A stretch of DNA of 64,000 nt from Flavobacteriales bacterium UBA3364 (GTDB lineage Bacteria; Bacteroidota; Bacteroidia; Flavobacteriales_F; PHOS-HE28): NCBI GenBank assembly GCA_002360495.1, contig DEQO01000125.1, forward strand, positions 45,356 through 109,355, read 5' to 3'. The notes below the pieces were generated by a model, which saw only the letters and a program-made list of their open reading frames with translations, did no database searches and was not told the origin of the DNA. How positions within the stretch are numbered: position 1 is the first letter of the stretch; each line of letters begins with the position of its first letter. Of this stretch, positions 8,354 through 17,116 are shown one piece after another. Made by a program: the position numbers and the translations under genes.

Positions 8354-10369
8354 TCATTTGTATGAACGCTGCGTCAACTTGACCTCCTCGAAGGTCAGCG
8401 TCTCCTTATGTAGCTGCGCTTTGCCCGCCTCGCCGAGCCACTCCCAAGCCGAGACGTAAGCGTAGTTAACGTCGTCGCGTTTCGCTTCGCCCTTTTGCGG
8501 ACCGTCCATTTCCTGGTACTCTTCGCGGAAGTGGCCGCCGCAACTTTCGTTGCGGTCCAGTGCATCCATGCACATCAGTTCACCCAGCTCCAGGAAGTCG
8601 GCCACGCGGCATGCTTTCTCCAGTTCCTGGTTCAGCTCGCCCGACTTTCCGGGTACGCGCACGTCACGCCAGAACTCCTCGCGGATCTTGCGGATCTCCT
8701 GGATCGCTTCCTTCAATCCCTTCTCGTTACGCGCCATGCCGCACTTGTCCCACATCACCTTGCCCAGCGCACGGTGGAAGTCGTCCACCGGCTTGGTGCC
8801 TTTATTGTTCATCAGGTGGTCGATCCGGCCCTTCACGACCTTCTCGGCCTCATCGAACTCCGGCGTGTCGGTCTTGATGGGCCCGGTGCGGATGTCGTCG
8901 GCGAGGTAATCACCCACGGTGTAGGGGATCACGAAGTAGCCGTCGGCCAGGCCCTGCATCAGTGCCGAAGCGCCCAGGCGGTTCGCACCGTGGTCGCTGA
9001 AGTTGGCCTCACCCAGGCAGAAGAGGCCGGGCACGGTGGTCTGCAGGTTGTAGTCCACCCACAGGCCGCCCATGGTGTAGTGCACCGCGGGGTAGATCAT
9101 CATCGGCTCCTTATAGGGGTTCTCGCCGACGATGTTCTCGTACATGTCGAAGAGGTTCCCGTACTTCTCCTTGATGATGCCTTCGCCCAGCTCGCGGAGC
9201 TTCTCCTTGCTCGGCTTGTCGATCTTCAACACGTTGGCCTGCGTCTTCCCGTACCGCTCGATCGCTGCGGCGAAATCGAGGTACACGGCCTCGCCGGTCT
9301 TGTTCACCCCGAAGCCGGCATCGCAACGCTCCTTGGCGGCCCGGCTGGCCACGTCGCGCGGCACCAGGTTCCCGAAGGCCGGGTAGCGGCGCTCGAGGTA
9401 GTAGTCGCGGTCCGCCTCGGGGATGTCCTTGCCGCTCTTCCGGCCTTCCTGTATCGCCTTGGCATCTTCCAACTTGGCCGGCACCCAGATACGCCCGTCG
9501 TTGCGCAGCGATTCACTCATCAACGTGAGTTTGCTCTGGTGGTGACCGCTCACCGGAATGCAGGTCGGGTGGATCTGCGTGTAGCACGGATTGCCGAAAT
9601 AGGCCCCGCGCTTGTGCGCCTTCCACGCGGCAGTGACATTGCAGCCCATCGCGTTCGTACTCAGGAAGAACACGTTGCCGTAGCCGCCGGTGCACAGCAG
9701 CACAGCGTGTGCGCTATGGCGCTCGATCTCGCCGGTGACCATGTCGCGGGCGATGATACCGCGCGCCTTGCCGTCCACCACCACCACGTCCATCATCTCG
9801 TGACGGTCGTACATCTCCACGGTGCCTTTGCCCACCTGGCGCATCAGCGCGCTGTACGCACCGAGCAACAGCTGCTGGCCGGTCTGCCCGCGTGCGTAGA
9901 ACGTGCGGCTCACCTGCACGCCACCGAAGGAGCGGTTGTCCAGCAGTCCACCGTAGTCACGTGCAAAGGGCACGCCTTGCGCCACGCATTGGTCGATGAT
10001 GTTCGTGCTCACCTCAGCGAGACGGTAAACGTTCGCTTCGCGGGCGCGGTAGTCGCCGCCCTTCACGGTATCGTAGAACAGGCGGTACACGCTATCGCCG
10101 TCGTTCATGTAGTTCTTTGCGGCGTTGATGCCGCCCTGAGCAGCGATGCTGTGGGCCCGGCGTGCGCTGTCCTGATAGCAGAAGGCTTTCACGCTGTAAC
10201 CCTGTTCGGCGAGCGATGCTGCCGCCGCTCCACCCGCCAGGCCCGTGCCCACAACGATGATATCGATGCGCCGCTTGTTAGCCGGGTTAACGATGCGGGC
10301 GTGCCCCTTGTGGTAGGTCCACTTCTTGTCGATGGGACCGGGGGGGATCTTGCTGTCGAGCTTGCTCAT
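8354..10369 (-). CDS. sdhA: Succinate dehydrogenase flavoprotein subunit
   Basis: 671 residues from ATG 10369; the frame is open to 10546, but that part lies antisense within sdhC codons and has no homology. The FAD Rossmann motif is VVGTGLAGGAAAASLAEQG near residue 40, then the FAD-linkage region SIAAQGGINAAK. The substrate region (QIHPTCIPVSG) and the RLGASALMQGLADG segment are also present. It oxidises succinate to fumarate on the cytoplasmic face of the membrane. Its start codon shares one base with the sdhC stop (TGATG), so the two are translationally coupled. Confidence 0.97.
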   Translation of the reverse strand: MSKLDSKIPPGPIDKKWTYHKGHARIVNPANKRRIDIIVVGTGLAGGAAAASLAEQGYSVKAFCYQDSARRAHSIAAQGGINAAKNYMNDGDSVYRLFYDTVKGGDYRAREANVYRLAEVSTNIIDQCVAQGVPFARDYGGLLDNRSFGGVQVSRTFYARGQTGQQLLLGAYSALMRQVGKGTVEMYDRHEMMDVVVVDGKARGIIARDMVTGEIERHSAHAVLLCTGGYGNVFFLSTNAMGCNVTAAWKAHKRGAYFGNPCYTQIHPTCIPVSGHHQSKLTLMSESLRNDGRIWVPAKLEDAKAIQEGRKSGKDIPEADRDYYLERRYPAFGNLVPRDVASRAAKERCDAGFGVNKTGEAVYLDFAAAIERYGKTQANVLKIDKPSKEKLRELGEGIIKEKYGNLFDMYENIVGENPYKEPMMIYPAVHYTMGGLWVDYNLQTTVPGLFCLGEANFSDHGANRLGASALMQGLADGYFVIPYTVGDYLADDIRTGPIKTDTPEFDEAEKVVKGRIDHLMNNKGTKPVDDFHRALGKVMWDKCGMARNEKGLKEAIQEIRKIREEFWRDVRVPGKSGELNQELEKACRVADFLELGELMCMDALDRNESCGGHFREEYQEMDGPQKGEAKRDDVNYAYVSAWEWLGEAGKAQLHKETLTFEEVKLTQRSYK

Positions 10370-11049
10370 CAAGAAAGGAGCTTGAAGTGGATGGCGAGAG
10401 GCATCGAGATGAAGAGCAGGGAAATGACGGCACTGAAGGCCGCCCCAGTCATCTTGATGATCGGGTTGTAGCGCTTGTGGTTGATGCCCAGGCTTTGGAA
10501 GGCGCTGGCGAAGCCGTGCAGCAGGTGCCAGTACAGGCTGATGCACCCCAGCACGTACAGCACCACGGGCACGGGGCTTTCGAACACACGCACCATCTCG
10601 ATGTACAGGTCGTGGTGGCCGGGCATGCCCGCGATCTCGTCGAGACCCGTGATGCGGCTGGGCACCCAGAAGTGCCAGAGGTGCATGATGAGGAAGAGTA
10701 AAAGCAAGGTACCCAGGATACCCATGCTGGCGCTGTACCAGGTACGGTTGGCGCTGCCTTTTTCAGCGGCGTACTTAACGGGCCGTGCCGTGCGGTTCTG
10801 GCTCCAGAGCATCAAGCCATCCACGATGTGGGCGATGAGTCCAAGGAAGAGGACGATCTCGGCCGTGCGGATGAGGACGTTGGTCCCCATGAAGTGCGCC
10901 CACTTGTTGAAGGTGACGCCGCCGTCGTTCCAGAAGATCTGGGCGTTGATGGCGGCATGCACCACCAGGAAGCTGATCAGGAACAGCCCCGTGAGGGCCA
11001 TCCAGAACTTCTTGACGAGGGAGGATCCGAAGAGACCTTGACGTGCCAT
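10369..11049 (-). CDS. sdhC: Succinate dehydrogenase cytochrome b subunit
   Basis: 226 residues with five predicted membrane helices: FWMALTGLFLISFLVVHAA, LIRTAEIVLFLGLIAHIV, ILGTLLLLFLIMHLWHFWV, VPVVLYVLGCISLYWHLLHG and AAFSAVISLLFISMPLA. Histidines in the first four are candidate ligands for two b hemes. This is the fused single-subunit membrane anchor, so no separate sdhD is expected. First gene of sdhCAB; a good -7/-33 promoter lies 54 nt upstream of the ATG. Confidence 0.95.
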   Translation of the reverse strand: MARQGLFGSSLVKKFWMALTGLFLISFLVVHAAINAQIFWNDGGVTFNKWAHFMGTNVLIRTAEIVLFLGLIAHIVDGLMLWSQNRTARPVKYAAEKGSANRTWYSASMGILGTLLLLFLIMHLWHFWVPSRITGLDEIAGMPGHHDLYIEMVRVFESPVPVVLYVLGCISLYWHLLHGFASAFQSLGINHKRYNPIIKMTGAAFSAVISLLFISMPLAIHFKLLS

Positions 11050-11103
11050 GCGGTCGGTTGGATGATGAACTTCCTTAGCAGGAAGGGGGCTTTAGAATGG
11101 CAA

Positions 11104-11133
11104 CAAAAGTAGACCCCGCGCGGTTCGCAGCAA
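11104..11133 (-). promoter_or_regulatory. sdhCAB promoter: TTG-N19-TACTTTTG
   Basis: Reading the minus strand, a TTG (11131-11133) is followed by 19 nt and then TACTTTTG (11111-11104), a full match to the Bacteroidota -33/-7 architecture. It leaves an untranslated leader of about 50 nt before sdhC. Confidence 0.65.
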
Positions 11134-11269
11134 GTACGACCATCAGACCGCGTCAACACCCTTTTCCACAAGGCATCGGAATCCGTACTAGGCTGAACCC
11201 CAGCAACTACAGGCCGTTCGGCCATCCGCTTTCCAGCCAGCTCGACCGCCACGGGCCTTCAAGCAGCCT

Positions 11270-11689
11270 TCACTGTGGCCAGGCCTTGCGGGTCGCCGCG
11301 ATCGACTTCTTCAGCAAGGTCTTCAGCACTTTCAGGTCGATATCGGATAGGCGCTTCACATACAGGCAACCCTTGGTGGCCCTGTGCCTGCCCAGCTTGG
11401 CGAGCGGTCCAGCCTGAAGCACTTCGGCACCCAGGTAGATCACCAGTTCCGTCTTCCGTGGGCTGAAGGCCGCCAGCGGCGCGCTGCCCGAATGGCCGCT
11501 GGCGTAGATGTAGTGGTAGGTGCCGAAGCCGATGATGCTCGGCCCGTACATGTGCGGCTCCTCGCCGGTCAAATCCTGCATCATCGCCATCAGCACACGG
11601 CTATCGTCGCGCATCCCTTCCTTGGGGTGCTTGTCAACGAAGGCGGTTACACTGGCGGTGGTGGCTTTGGTCTTGTTGGGTTTGGGCAT
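11270..11689 (-). CDS. DUF1801 family protein
   Basis: 139 residues from ATG 11689. The frame extends upstream to 11839 but overlaps the divergent gene, and the family starts at MPKPNKTKATTASV. The sequence matches the DUF1801 (YdhG-like) pattern: DSRVLMAMMQDLTGEEPHMYG, GFGTYHYIYASG, FSPRKTELVIYL, LGRHRATKGCLYVK. Function unknown; small, soluble, no signal peptide. The lysine-rich start looks like a flexible tail. Stand-alone between sdhC and a divergent hypothetical gene. Confidence 0.8.
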   Translation of the reverse strand: MPKPNKTKATTASVTAFVDKHPKEGMRDDSRVLMAMMQDLTGEEPHMYGPSIIGFGTYHYIYASGHSGSAPLAAFSPRKTELVIYLGAEVLQAGPLAKLGRHRATKGCLYVKRLSDIDLKVLKTLLKKSIAATRKAWPQ

Positions 11690-11759
11690 GCGGAGAACGG
11701 AGACCACGAAGATGGCGCCACCGGAGCGATCTTCGACGCTCCACTCAAGCCCAATGGGC

Positions 11760-12554
11760 ATGCGACTAACAGCTATCCACCGGTCGATCGATGCGGGATT
11801 GGCGTTACTGACACGCGAACTCGGGTACTCGTTGGTCAAGGTTGATGTGGATCCTGAATTGACCGGCGAGAACCTCTTGGTCTTTCGTAATGATCGAGCA
11901 GAAAAGCAATTGGAGATCTCGGCCGACGAGGGCTACTTCCACTGTGAGATACGGCGCTTGGTGAGCGGGCGCCCGGTTCCATACACCGACAAGGACAACT
12001 GTATAGGCTTTGAAGACCTCGCCACACTGGAGAGCAATGGCACCCACGATCACATAGCCTATTTCGCAGGTGGGGAGCGCCGAATGAAAGGTGTGCTCAC
12101 GACAACCGCTTCCTTGTTCGACCGGCATCGTGACTTTCTTTCAACAGGCGCTTGGGTGGACATCCGACGTTTGGCGGAAATCCATCGTGCCGGACTGGAA
12201 CGGATTCTCAAACGACCATTGAACGAGGAGCATGAGCATAAGGAATCATTCTTTGAACACCTTAGACAAGCTGGGTCTGATATGCTATTGCCTCAAGGGT
12301 ACAGCCTCGTTTTCGATAACAAGACCCTGCCCCCCTACCATGGTAGACGCCGACCGGACTGCGTCTCGTTCGAAAAGGACGACACACTCATCGAGATGTT
12401 CCAGGAGGATTGGCGCGACACATGCCACATCTACCACATCCAAATACAAGGAACGACCGTTGCGCGTATCGACGATACCGACGGCCGCACGAACGAGGAA
12501 CGGGTCAATGACGCGATCTCGAAGCTGAAGGCCGCGCTTTCGCGGGAGGGATAG
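11760..12554 (+). CDS. Hypothetical protein, no family recognised
   Basis: 264 residues from ATG 11760; another ATG at 11754 would add two residues, and the frame is open further back but runs antisense through the DUF1801 gene. The protein is charged and soluble with no signal peptide or membrane segment. The N-terminal half has HRSIDAGLALLTRELGYSL and RNDRAEKQLEISADEG, the C-terminal half CVSFEKDDTLIEMFQEDW and ends with a basic helix. The base composition looks lower in G+C than the neighbours and the gene stands alone, so recent acquisition is possible. Confidence 0.6.
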   Translation: MRLTAIHRSIDAGLALLTRELGYSLVKVDVDPELTGENLLVFRNDRAEKQLEISADEGYFHCEIRRLVSGRPVPYTDKDNCIGFEDLATLESNGTHDHIAYFAGGERRMKGVLTTTASLFDRHRDFLSTGAWVDIRRLAEIHRAGLERILKRPLNEEHEHKESFFEHLRQAGSDMLLPQGYSLVFDNKTLPPYHGRRRPDCVSFEKDDTLIEMFQEDWRDTCHIYHIQIQGTTVARIDDTDGRTNEERVNDAISKLKAALSREG

Positions 12555-12702
12555 CAGCAAATAGCCCACAGCGAGGCTTTGCCATGGAGGACTACTGGCC
12601 CGGGTCAAGCCCGGACTGAACTCCTGGCCCGACCCGAGGCATTGTGAGGGGCACGCCCAAAACCATCGGATACCCTTTCACGCTCGCACCCTCCCACCCT
12701 TC

Positions 12703-12710
12703 TACCTTCG
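12703..12710 (+). promoter_or_regulatory. -7 box variant TACCTTCG, 4 nt from ATG
   Basis: TACCTTCG ends 4 nt before the ATG at 12715. The same octamer occurs upstream of pepP (12959-12966). With the usual spacing, transcription would start at the start codon. Confidence 0.4.
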
Positions 12711-12714
12711 CTCC

Positions 12715-12942
12715 ATGCGAATCGTCCTTTCGCTCATTCTCGTGATCCTTGGTGCTTTGCTGGCACTGCCTCTGTTACGCATCGCCAACATGCTTGCCAG
12801 TTCGGGAACATCGGACGCCAGCGCCGTTTCAACAAGCTCTGGGTTGCTCATCCAAGGGGGCATTGGGATCTTGCTCACGATCGCCGGTCTTGTACTATTC
12901 ATCGCACGGATCATACGGCGTGGCACTGCGCGCACCGCATAG
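12715..12942 (+). CDS. Small two-helix membrane protein
   Basis: 75 residues with two strong hydrophobic segments (about 4-24, VLSLILVILGALLALPLL; about 44-66, GGIGILLTIAGLVLFIARII), a Ser/Thr-rich linker and a basic end RRGTARTA, which puts both termini in the cytoplasm. No family recognised. It sits 42 bp upstream of the aminopeptidase gene, which has its own -7 box. Confidence 0.6.
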   Translation: MRIVLSLILVILGALLALPLLRIANMLASSGTSDASAVSTSSGLLIQGGIGILLTIAGLVLFIARIIRRGTARTA

Positions 12943-12984
12943 CACACGCTCACCCTCCTACCTTCGCTGCTCGCACCTACGATC

Positions 12985-14289
12985 ATGCGCTACACCCCCC
13001 TCACCGCTACCACCTACCGCGAGCACCGCCTCCGTTTCCGCCAAGCCATGGAGAAAGGCGGCCTGGCCGTGTTCCACAGCAACGACATCATGCCCACCAG
13101 CGCCGATGGGCACATGCCGTTCAAGCAGGCCAGCGACATTTTCTACCTCAGCGGCATCGACCAAGAGGAGACGATCCTGCTGCTCTTCCCCGATGCGGTG
13201 GATCCGAAGGACCGCGAGATCCTCTTCGTGCGCGAGACGAGCGAGCTGATCGCGATCTGGGAAGGCGCCAAGTTCAGCCAGAAGGAAGCGAGCGAACTGA
13301 GCGGCATCGCCACGGTGCTATGGACCACGAGCTACGAGGCAACGATCAAGCGCCTGGTGCCGCAGTGCGAGCATCTGTATCTGAACAGCAACGAGCACCT
13401 GCGCCAGAGCAACGAAGTGGAAACGCGCGAAGAGCGAAAGAACAAGGAGACGCGCGCGCAGTTCCCGCTGCACAGCGTGAAGCGCAGCGCGCCGATCATG
13501 CACCGCATCCGCAGCCGCAAGACGAAGGAGGAGGTGGCACAGATCCAGCGCGCGATCGCGATCACGGGCAAGGCCTTTCAACGCGTGTGCGGTTTCGTGA
13601 AGCCCGGCGTGAAGGAGTACGAGATCGAAGCGGAGATCACGCATGAATTCGTGCGCAACGGCTCGCGCGGACATGCCTACACGCCGATCATCGCCAGCGG
13701 CTACAACGCCTGCGTGCTGCACTACATCACCAACGACATGGTGTGCAACGACGGTGATGTGATCCTGATGGACTTCGGATGCGAGTACGGCGGCTACGCG
13801 AGCGATCTCACACGGTGCATCCCTGTGAACGGGCGTTTCACCGACCGCCAGCGCGCGGTGTACAACGCGGTGCTGCGCGTGAAGAACGAGGCAACGCAAC
13901 TGCTGCGCCCAGGCACGCTGCTCGCCGACTACCACAAGGAGGTGGGCAAGATCATGGAGAGCGAGTTGATCGGCCTGGGGCTGCTGGACAAGACCGACGT
14001 GGCCAAGCAGGATCCCGAGCGGCCGTTGTACAAGAAGTACTTCATGCACGGCACCAGCCACTTCCTGGGCCTGGATGTGCACGACGTGGGTCTGTGGAAT
14101 GAGATGATCCAGCCCGACATGGTCTTCACCGTGGAGCCGGGCATCTACATTCGCGAGGAGAAGCTGGGCATCCGCCTGGAGAACGACATTTTGGTGACGC
14201 GCGACAACCCGATCGACCTGTTCGCCGACATCCCTGTGGAGGCGGAGGCGGTGGAGGAGATGATGAATGCGAAGAACGTGGTGGCGTGA
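12985..14289 (+). CDS. pepP: Aminopeptidase P family protein (Xaa-Pro aminopeptidase)
   Basis: 434 residues, the standard length for aminopeptidase P (M24B). It removes the N-terminal residue from peptides with proline in second position. The N-terminal creatinase-like domain spans about 1-170 (DIFYLSGIDQEE, FVRETSE), the pita-bread catalytic domain about 180-425. The five metal ligands are D263 and D274 (LMDFG...YASDLTR), H359 (GTSHFLGLDVHD), E384 (TVEPGIYI) and E399 (RLENDILVT), so the dinuclear Mn site is complete. Cytoplasmic. The stop overlaps the GTG start of the next gene by 4 nt. A TACCTTCG -7 box lies at 12959-12966. Confidence 0.95.
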   Translation: MRYTPLTATTYREHRLRFRQAMEKGGLAVFHSNDIMPTSADGHMPFKQASDIFYLSGIDQEETILLLFPDAVDPKDREILFVRETSELIAIWEGAKFSQKEASELSGIATVLWTTSYEATIKRLVPQCEHLYLNSNEHLRQSNEVETREERKNKETRAQFPLHSVKRSAPIMHRIRSRKTKEEVAQIQRAIAITGKAFQRVCGFVKPGVKEYEIEAEITHEFVRNGSRGHAYTPIIASGYNACVLHYITNDMVCNDGDVILMDFGCEYGGYASDLTRCIPVNGRFTDRQRAVYNAVLRVKNEATQLLRPGTLLADYHKEVGKIMESELIGLGLLDKTDVAKQDPERPLYKKYFMHGTSHFLGLDVHDVGLWNEMIQPDMVFTVEPGIYIREEKLGIRLENDILVTRDNPIDLFADIPVEAEAVEEMMNAKNVVA

Positions 14290-14612
14290 GCGCTCCGTCA
14301 CTGCTTCGCGTCATCCGCATCCTTGGCCGCACGTTGCAGTCGTTACAAGTGGGGCTCCTGCTGTACCTCGCATACCACATCGTGGAGGCCTATACCGTGC
14401 CTTACCAGAGTGAGTGGCTCACGGCCGATGCCCTTGTGCCCGGAATGATCCTGGGGATCCTGCTCTACGCCTTCTGCTTCTTGGCGACACAATGGGTGAT
14501 CATGTTCGCCCGCCACCGCATGGCCACGCTGTGGTTGGTTCCTATCGCCGTACCGACGCTCGCTCCCTACGCGATGCTCCTGCTGGAGCCGAAGGGGTGG
14601 ATGGGGACCTGA
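14286..14612 (+). CDS. Small multi-pass membrane protein
   Basis: 108 residues starting at GTG 14286, which overlaps the pepP stop (GTGA), so it is translated with pepP. Three hydrophobic segments are evident: SLQVGLLLYLAYHIV, ALVPGMILGILLYAFCFLA and LWLVPIAVPTLAPYAMLLL. No charged catalytic motif and no family recognised. Overlapping coupling suggests co-expression with pepP rather than a shared function that can be read from the sequence. Confidence 0.65.
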   Translation: MSAPSLLRVIRILGRTLQSLQVGLLLYLAYHIVEAYTVPYQSEWLTADALVPGMILGILLYAFCFLATQWVIMFARHRMATLWLVPIAVPTLAPYAMLLLEPKGWMGT

Positions 14613-14626
14613 GCATGGCCCGCGGT

Positions 14627-14680
14627 AATGGACGCCGATGGACGCGAATGGCGGACCATCCGCGTCCATCCGTGTCCATT
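14627..14680. repeat. Intergenic palindrome, 25-nt arms (ATGGACG family)
   Basis: Arm 14627-14651 is an inverted copy of 14656-14680 with about four mismatches around a 4-nt loop. The arms carry a repeated ATGGACG/CGTCCAT core. It is much longer than a terminator stem and has no U-run, so it looks like a dispersed palindromic repeat element rather than a terminator. Confidence 0.75.
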
Positions 14681-14775
14681 GGGAAGTTGCGCAAGCCCGG
14701 GGTATGCCTTGTGGCCAAAGGACCCAGCGTTACGAAGGCGCCCCCCCCGGCATTCATCCACCAAACACCATTCCC

Positions 14776-15108
14776 ATGCGCACCATCCGTTCCGTTGCCA
14801 TCGCTGGTTACATCCTTGGCATCCTGTTCAAGATCCTGCACTGGCCGGGTGCTAGCTTCATATTACCAATAGGTGGCGTGCTCACCGTCGCCATGCTCGC
14901 TCCCCTACTGTTCCGCAAGCCCGGTCCATTGACGGTGCAATTGAACTACCCGGCCTTGCTGATCGGGGCGCTGATGGCGGTCATCATCGGTGGCCTGCTC
15001 AAGATCATGCACTGGCCCGGGGCGAACTTCATGCTGCTGGTGGGGCTCTCGGTGTGCGCAGCGTGGTTCCTGATCCCCGCTCGCCGCGAGCAGGCAACCA
15101 CCGTGTAG
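14776..15108 (+). CDS. GldL-like membrane protein with two KI(L/M)HWPGA hairpins
   Basis: 110 residues from ATG 14776; the upstream in-frame ATG at 14638 lies inside the palindrome. Two similar halves each contain a pair of membrane segments flanking a conserved loop: FKILHWPGASF near residue 20 and LKIMHWPGANF near residue 76. The KIMHWPGA loop is the signature of the N-terminal membrane hairpin of GldL, the T9SS/gliding motor protein. The cytoplasmic C-terminal part of GldL is absent, so this is a relative and not GldL itself. Function unknown. Confidence 0.65.
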   Translation: MRTIRSVAIAGYILGILFKILHWPGASFILPIGGVLTVAMLAPLLFRKPGPLTVQLNYPALLIGALMAVIIGGLLKIMHWPGANFMLLVGLSVCAAWFLIPARREQATTV

Positions 15109-15128
15109 AAGGCGATCTGCTGAAGACA

Positions 15129-15163
15129 CAGGAAGCCCCGCGAGATGCTCAAGGGGCTTCCTG
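15129..15163. terminator. Bidirectional hairpin terminator
   Basis: CAGGAAGCCCC and GGGGCTTCCTG form a perfect 11-bp stem around a 13-nt loop between convergent genes. U-runs are weak on both sides. Confidence 0.65.
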
Positions 15164-15181
15164 CACAGGATCCCTGGTGCG

Positions 15182-17116
15182 CTATTCTTTCACGACCCGC
15201 GCCACCTGTTCGCCGATCCTTACGAGGTAAATCCCTCGCGCCAATGTCCCGACATTCAGCATGCCATGTTCCAGGGCATCCATCGGGAAAGGGACACGGC
15301 CACCGCTCTCGTTGAAAACCTCCACCGCGGCTGCCCCACTTCCATTTTCCAGTCCTGCAATGCGCACGACATCGCGAGCTGGGTTCGGGTATACGGTAAC
15401 GCTTCGCTCCTTGCCGAGGGTCACCGCTCGAACCTCCGAATACTCGAAAGTCCCATCCGCATCCACTTGTACAAGGCGGTAGTAGCTCGTTCCCGGATAG
15501 GCCGATCCATCGAAGAACGCGTAGTCATTCCGGGTGGAAGAACTACCGCTTCCGTCCAATTGACCGATGGTCCCGAACTCCACACCGTCCACACTGCGCT
15601 GCACTTCGAAGCGGTCATTATCGGTCTCGCTGGCGGTGGCCCATGTGAGCTGGACACCACCTGATCCTTCCGGTGCAGCTGTGAAAAAGAGCATCTCAAT
15701 GGGCAGGGGCGTGCTCTGGAAATTGGCCGTCCCGAGCGTGAAGTACGGTGAGGCGGCGCTCAGGGTAACACCCGCGAACTCGACGCGCGTACCGTCCAGC
15801 ACCGCACCGCTGATCACCGTGGCATTCGACCAGTTCGAGCCGTCGTTGTCCACCAGCAGCCGCAGGTTGGTCAATGGGGTGTATGCCACGATGGACGAGG
15901 TCTCGAAAGCAATGGTTACGGTCTGGCTGAAGTTCGTGACCTGCGCTTTCCAATTGCGGAGGATCTTGGCCTGAACACCGGAGGGCATGTTCGTGAAGCA
16001 GGCCGGATCGTTGAACACCGTGTTCTGAGCGGCACCATTGTTCCCCCACATCACGAAGGAATTGTTCGATGTGAAGTTGTTCGTGTTGGCCGTATTGCTC
16101 GCATCGATGCTCACCAATCCAATGGACACGGATTCGTTGTTGTTCACACTGATGGATTGACGCTGGACGAGGGCGCTCCCATCATCCCGGCCGATGCCTG
16201 CAATGTCGTTGTTGTAGCCCGCATTAGCGGTCTTGTCCCAGATCGTCGCACCGGACGAGTTCACGTAATTGTAGCTGGCACCCGTACCTGAATTGCCGCC
16301 GCGCGTGATCCCGTATTTCAAGGCCAGGTAGGACTCCACACGAGCCACTTCGGCCGCTGAGAGCGCACTGTTGTAGATGATGATCTCGCCCATATCACAA
16401 TCCACGTACTCCGATCCGCCACCAGACGCGTTGCGCCCGACCCGGAGCCCGGTCGTGACAGCTGGATTGTAAAGCGGCAGATTGCAGTTCGAGCATCCGA
16501 ATGAAACCGAGTTGCGACGGTGAACTGCTGTTGCACCAAGCCCGGTCACGGATAGCAATGAAGCGGACGTGATGGCGTATTCGGAAGGTGCCGACCAATC
16601 CCCGGTGTAACCGTTCACTCCGGTCGAGGTCTGGATCCGGAATGACGGTTTGAACTGTAACCGTTGGGTCGACGTATTGGATGAATAGGTCAATGCCGTT
16701 CCCTGGCCAACCCCGGAGTTCTGGTCGGTCACCATGAAAAGCGACCCCGTGGTGCCGTAGAGATCGGGCGAGGTGCCGGTATTCTGCAATCTGGTGAAGC
16801 TCGACGCAGTGAAGTCGATCCGCGGATTGTAGTTGTACCGCTTATAGTTCGTGCTACCCGCGATCAGGTTGGGGCTCGTGGCTGCGGAAGTCGGCGTAAG
16901 GTTGAAGCCTGCCGCACTGCCGCCGCTCGTGTTCCAGGCTGTTATCGGCGTGGTCCCCGATACGCTCAGGTTCGCCTTGTACCACACCGTGAGTCCGGTG
17001 GATACCCCCCCGGGGGATTGGGCCTGGCCGCTCATTGAAAGCGACAACACCGTCCAACATGAAAGGATCGATCGCGCTGTTGTACAGAGCCACGGACGCA
17101 GGGATGGATGTATCAT
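15182..17116 (-). CDS. Secreted T9SS type A protein with LamG-like/DUF8202-type region
   Basis: 644 residues. The start (17116) gives a signal peptide ending SGQAQ. The N-terminal half (VWYKANLSVSG, WNTSGG, RIDFTASSFTRLQ, GEIIIYNSALSAAEVARVESYLALKYG) is the concanavalin-like lamin-G layout common in Bacteroidota surface proteins; AEVARVESYLALKYGIT is its hallmark. Next come LPIEMLFFTA and WATASETDNDRFEVQRS, an Fn3-like linker. The last 80 residues (SVTVYPNPARDVVRI, GIYLVRIGEQVARVVKE) are the type A sorting domain, which is cleaved at the cell surface. The substrate bound is unknown. Stands alone, ending at a shared terminator. Confidence 0.85.
   Translation of the reverse strand: MIHPSLRPWLCTTARSILSCWTVLSLSMSGQAQSPGGVSTGLTVWYKANLSVSGTTPITAWNTSGGSAAGFNLTPTSAATSPNLIAGSTNYKRYNYNPRIDFTASSFTRLQNTGTSPDLYGTTGSLFMVTDQNSGVGQGTALTYSSNTSTQRLQFKPSFRIQTSTGVNGYTGDWSAPSEYAITSASLLSVTGLGATAVHRRNSVSFGCSNCNLPLYNPAVTTGLRVGRNASGGGSEYVDCDMGEIIIYNSALSAAEVARVESYLALKYGITRGGNSGTGASYNYVNSSGATIWDKTANAGYNNDIAGIGRDDGSALVQRQSISVNNNESVSIGLVSIDASNTANTNNFTSNNSFVMWGNNGAAQNTVFNDPACFTNMPSGVQAKILRNWKAQVTNFSQTVTIAFETSSIVAYTPLTNLRLLVDNDGSNWSNATVISGAVLDGTRVEFAGVTLSAASPYFTLGTANFQSTPLPIEMLFFTAAPEGSGGVQLTWATASETDNDRFEVQRSVDGVEFGTIGQLDGSGSSSTRNDYAFFDGSAYPGTSYYRLVQVDADGTFEYSEVRAVTLGKERSVTVYPNPARDVVRIAGLENGSGAAAVEVFNESGGRVPFPMDALEHGMLNVGTLARGIYLVRIGEQVARVVKE

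Noticed and set aside
8495..10471. 658-codon open frame antisense to sdhA
   Set aside because: It mirrors sdhA codons exactly, is rich in His/Val/Leu without motifs, and sdhA is unmistakable; a high-G+C shadow frame.
12596..12617. CCCGGGTCAAGCCCGG palindrome considered as a terminator or repeat element
   Set aside because: The stem is only 5 bp and no second copy was noticed in the window; too weak to list.
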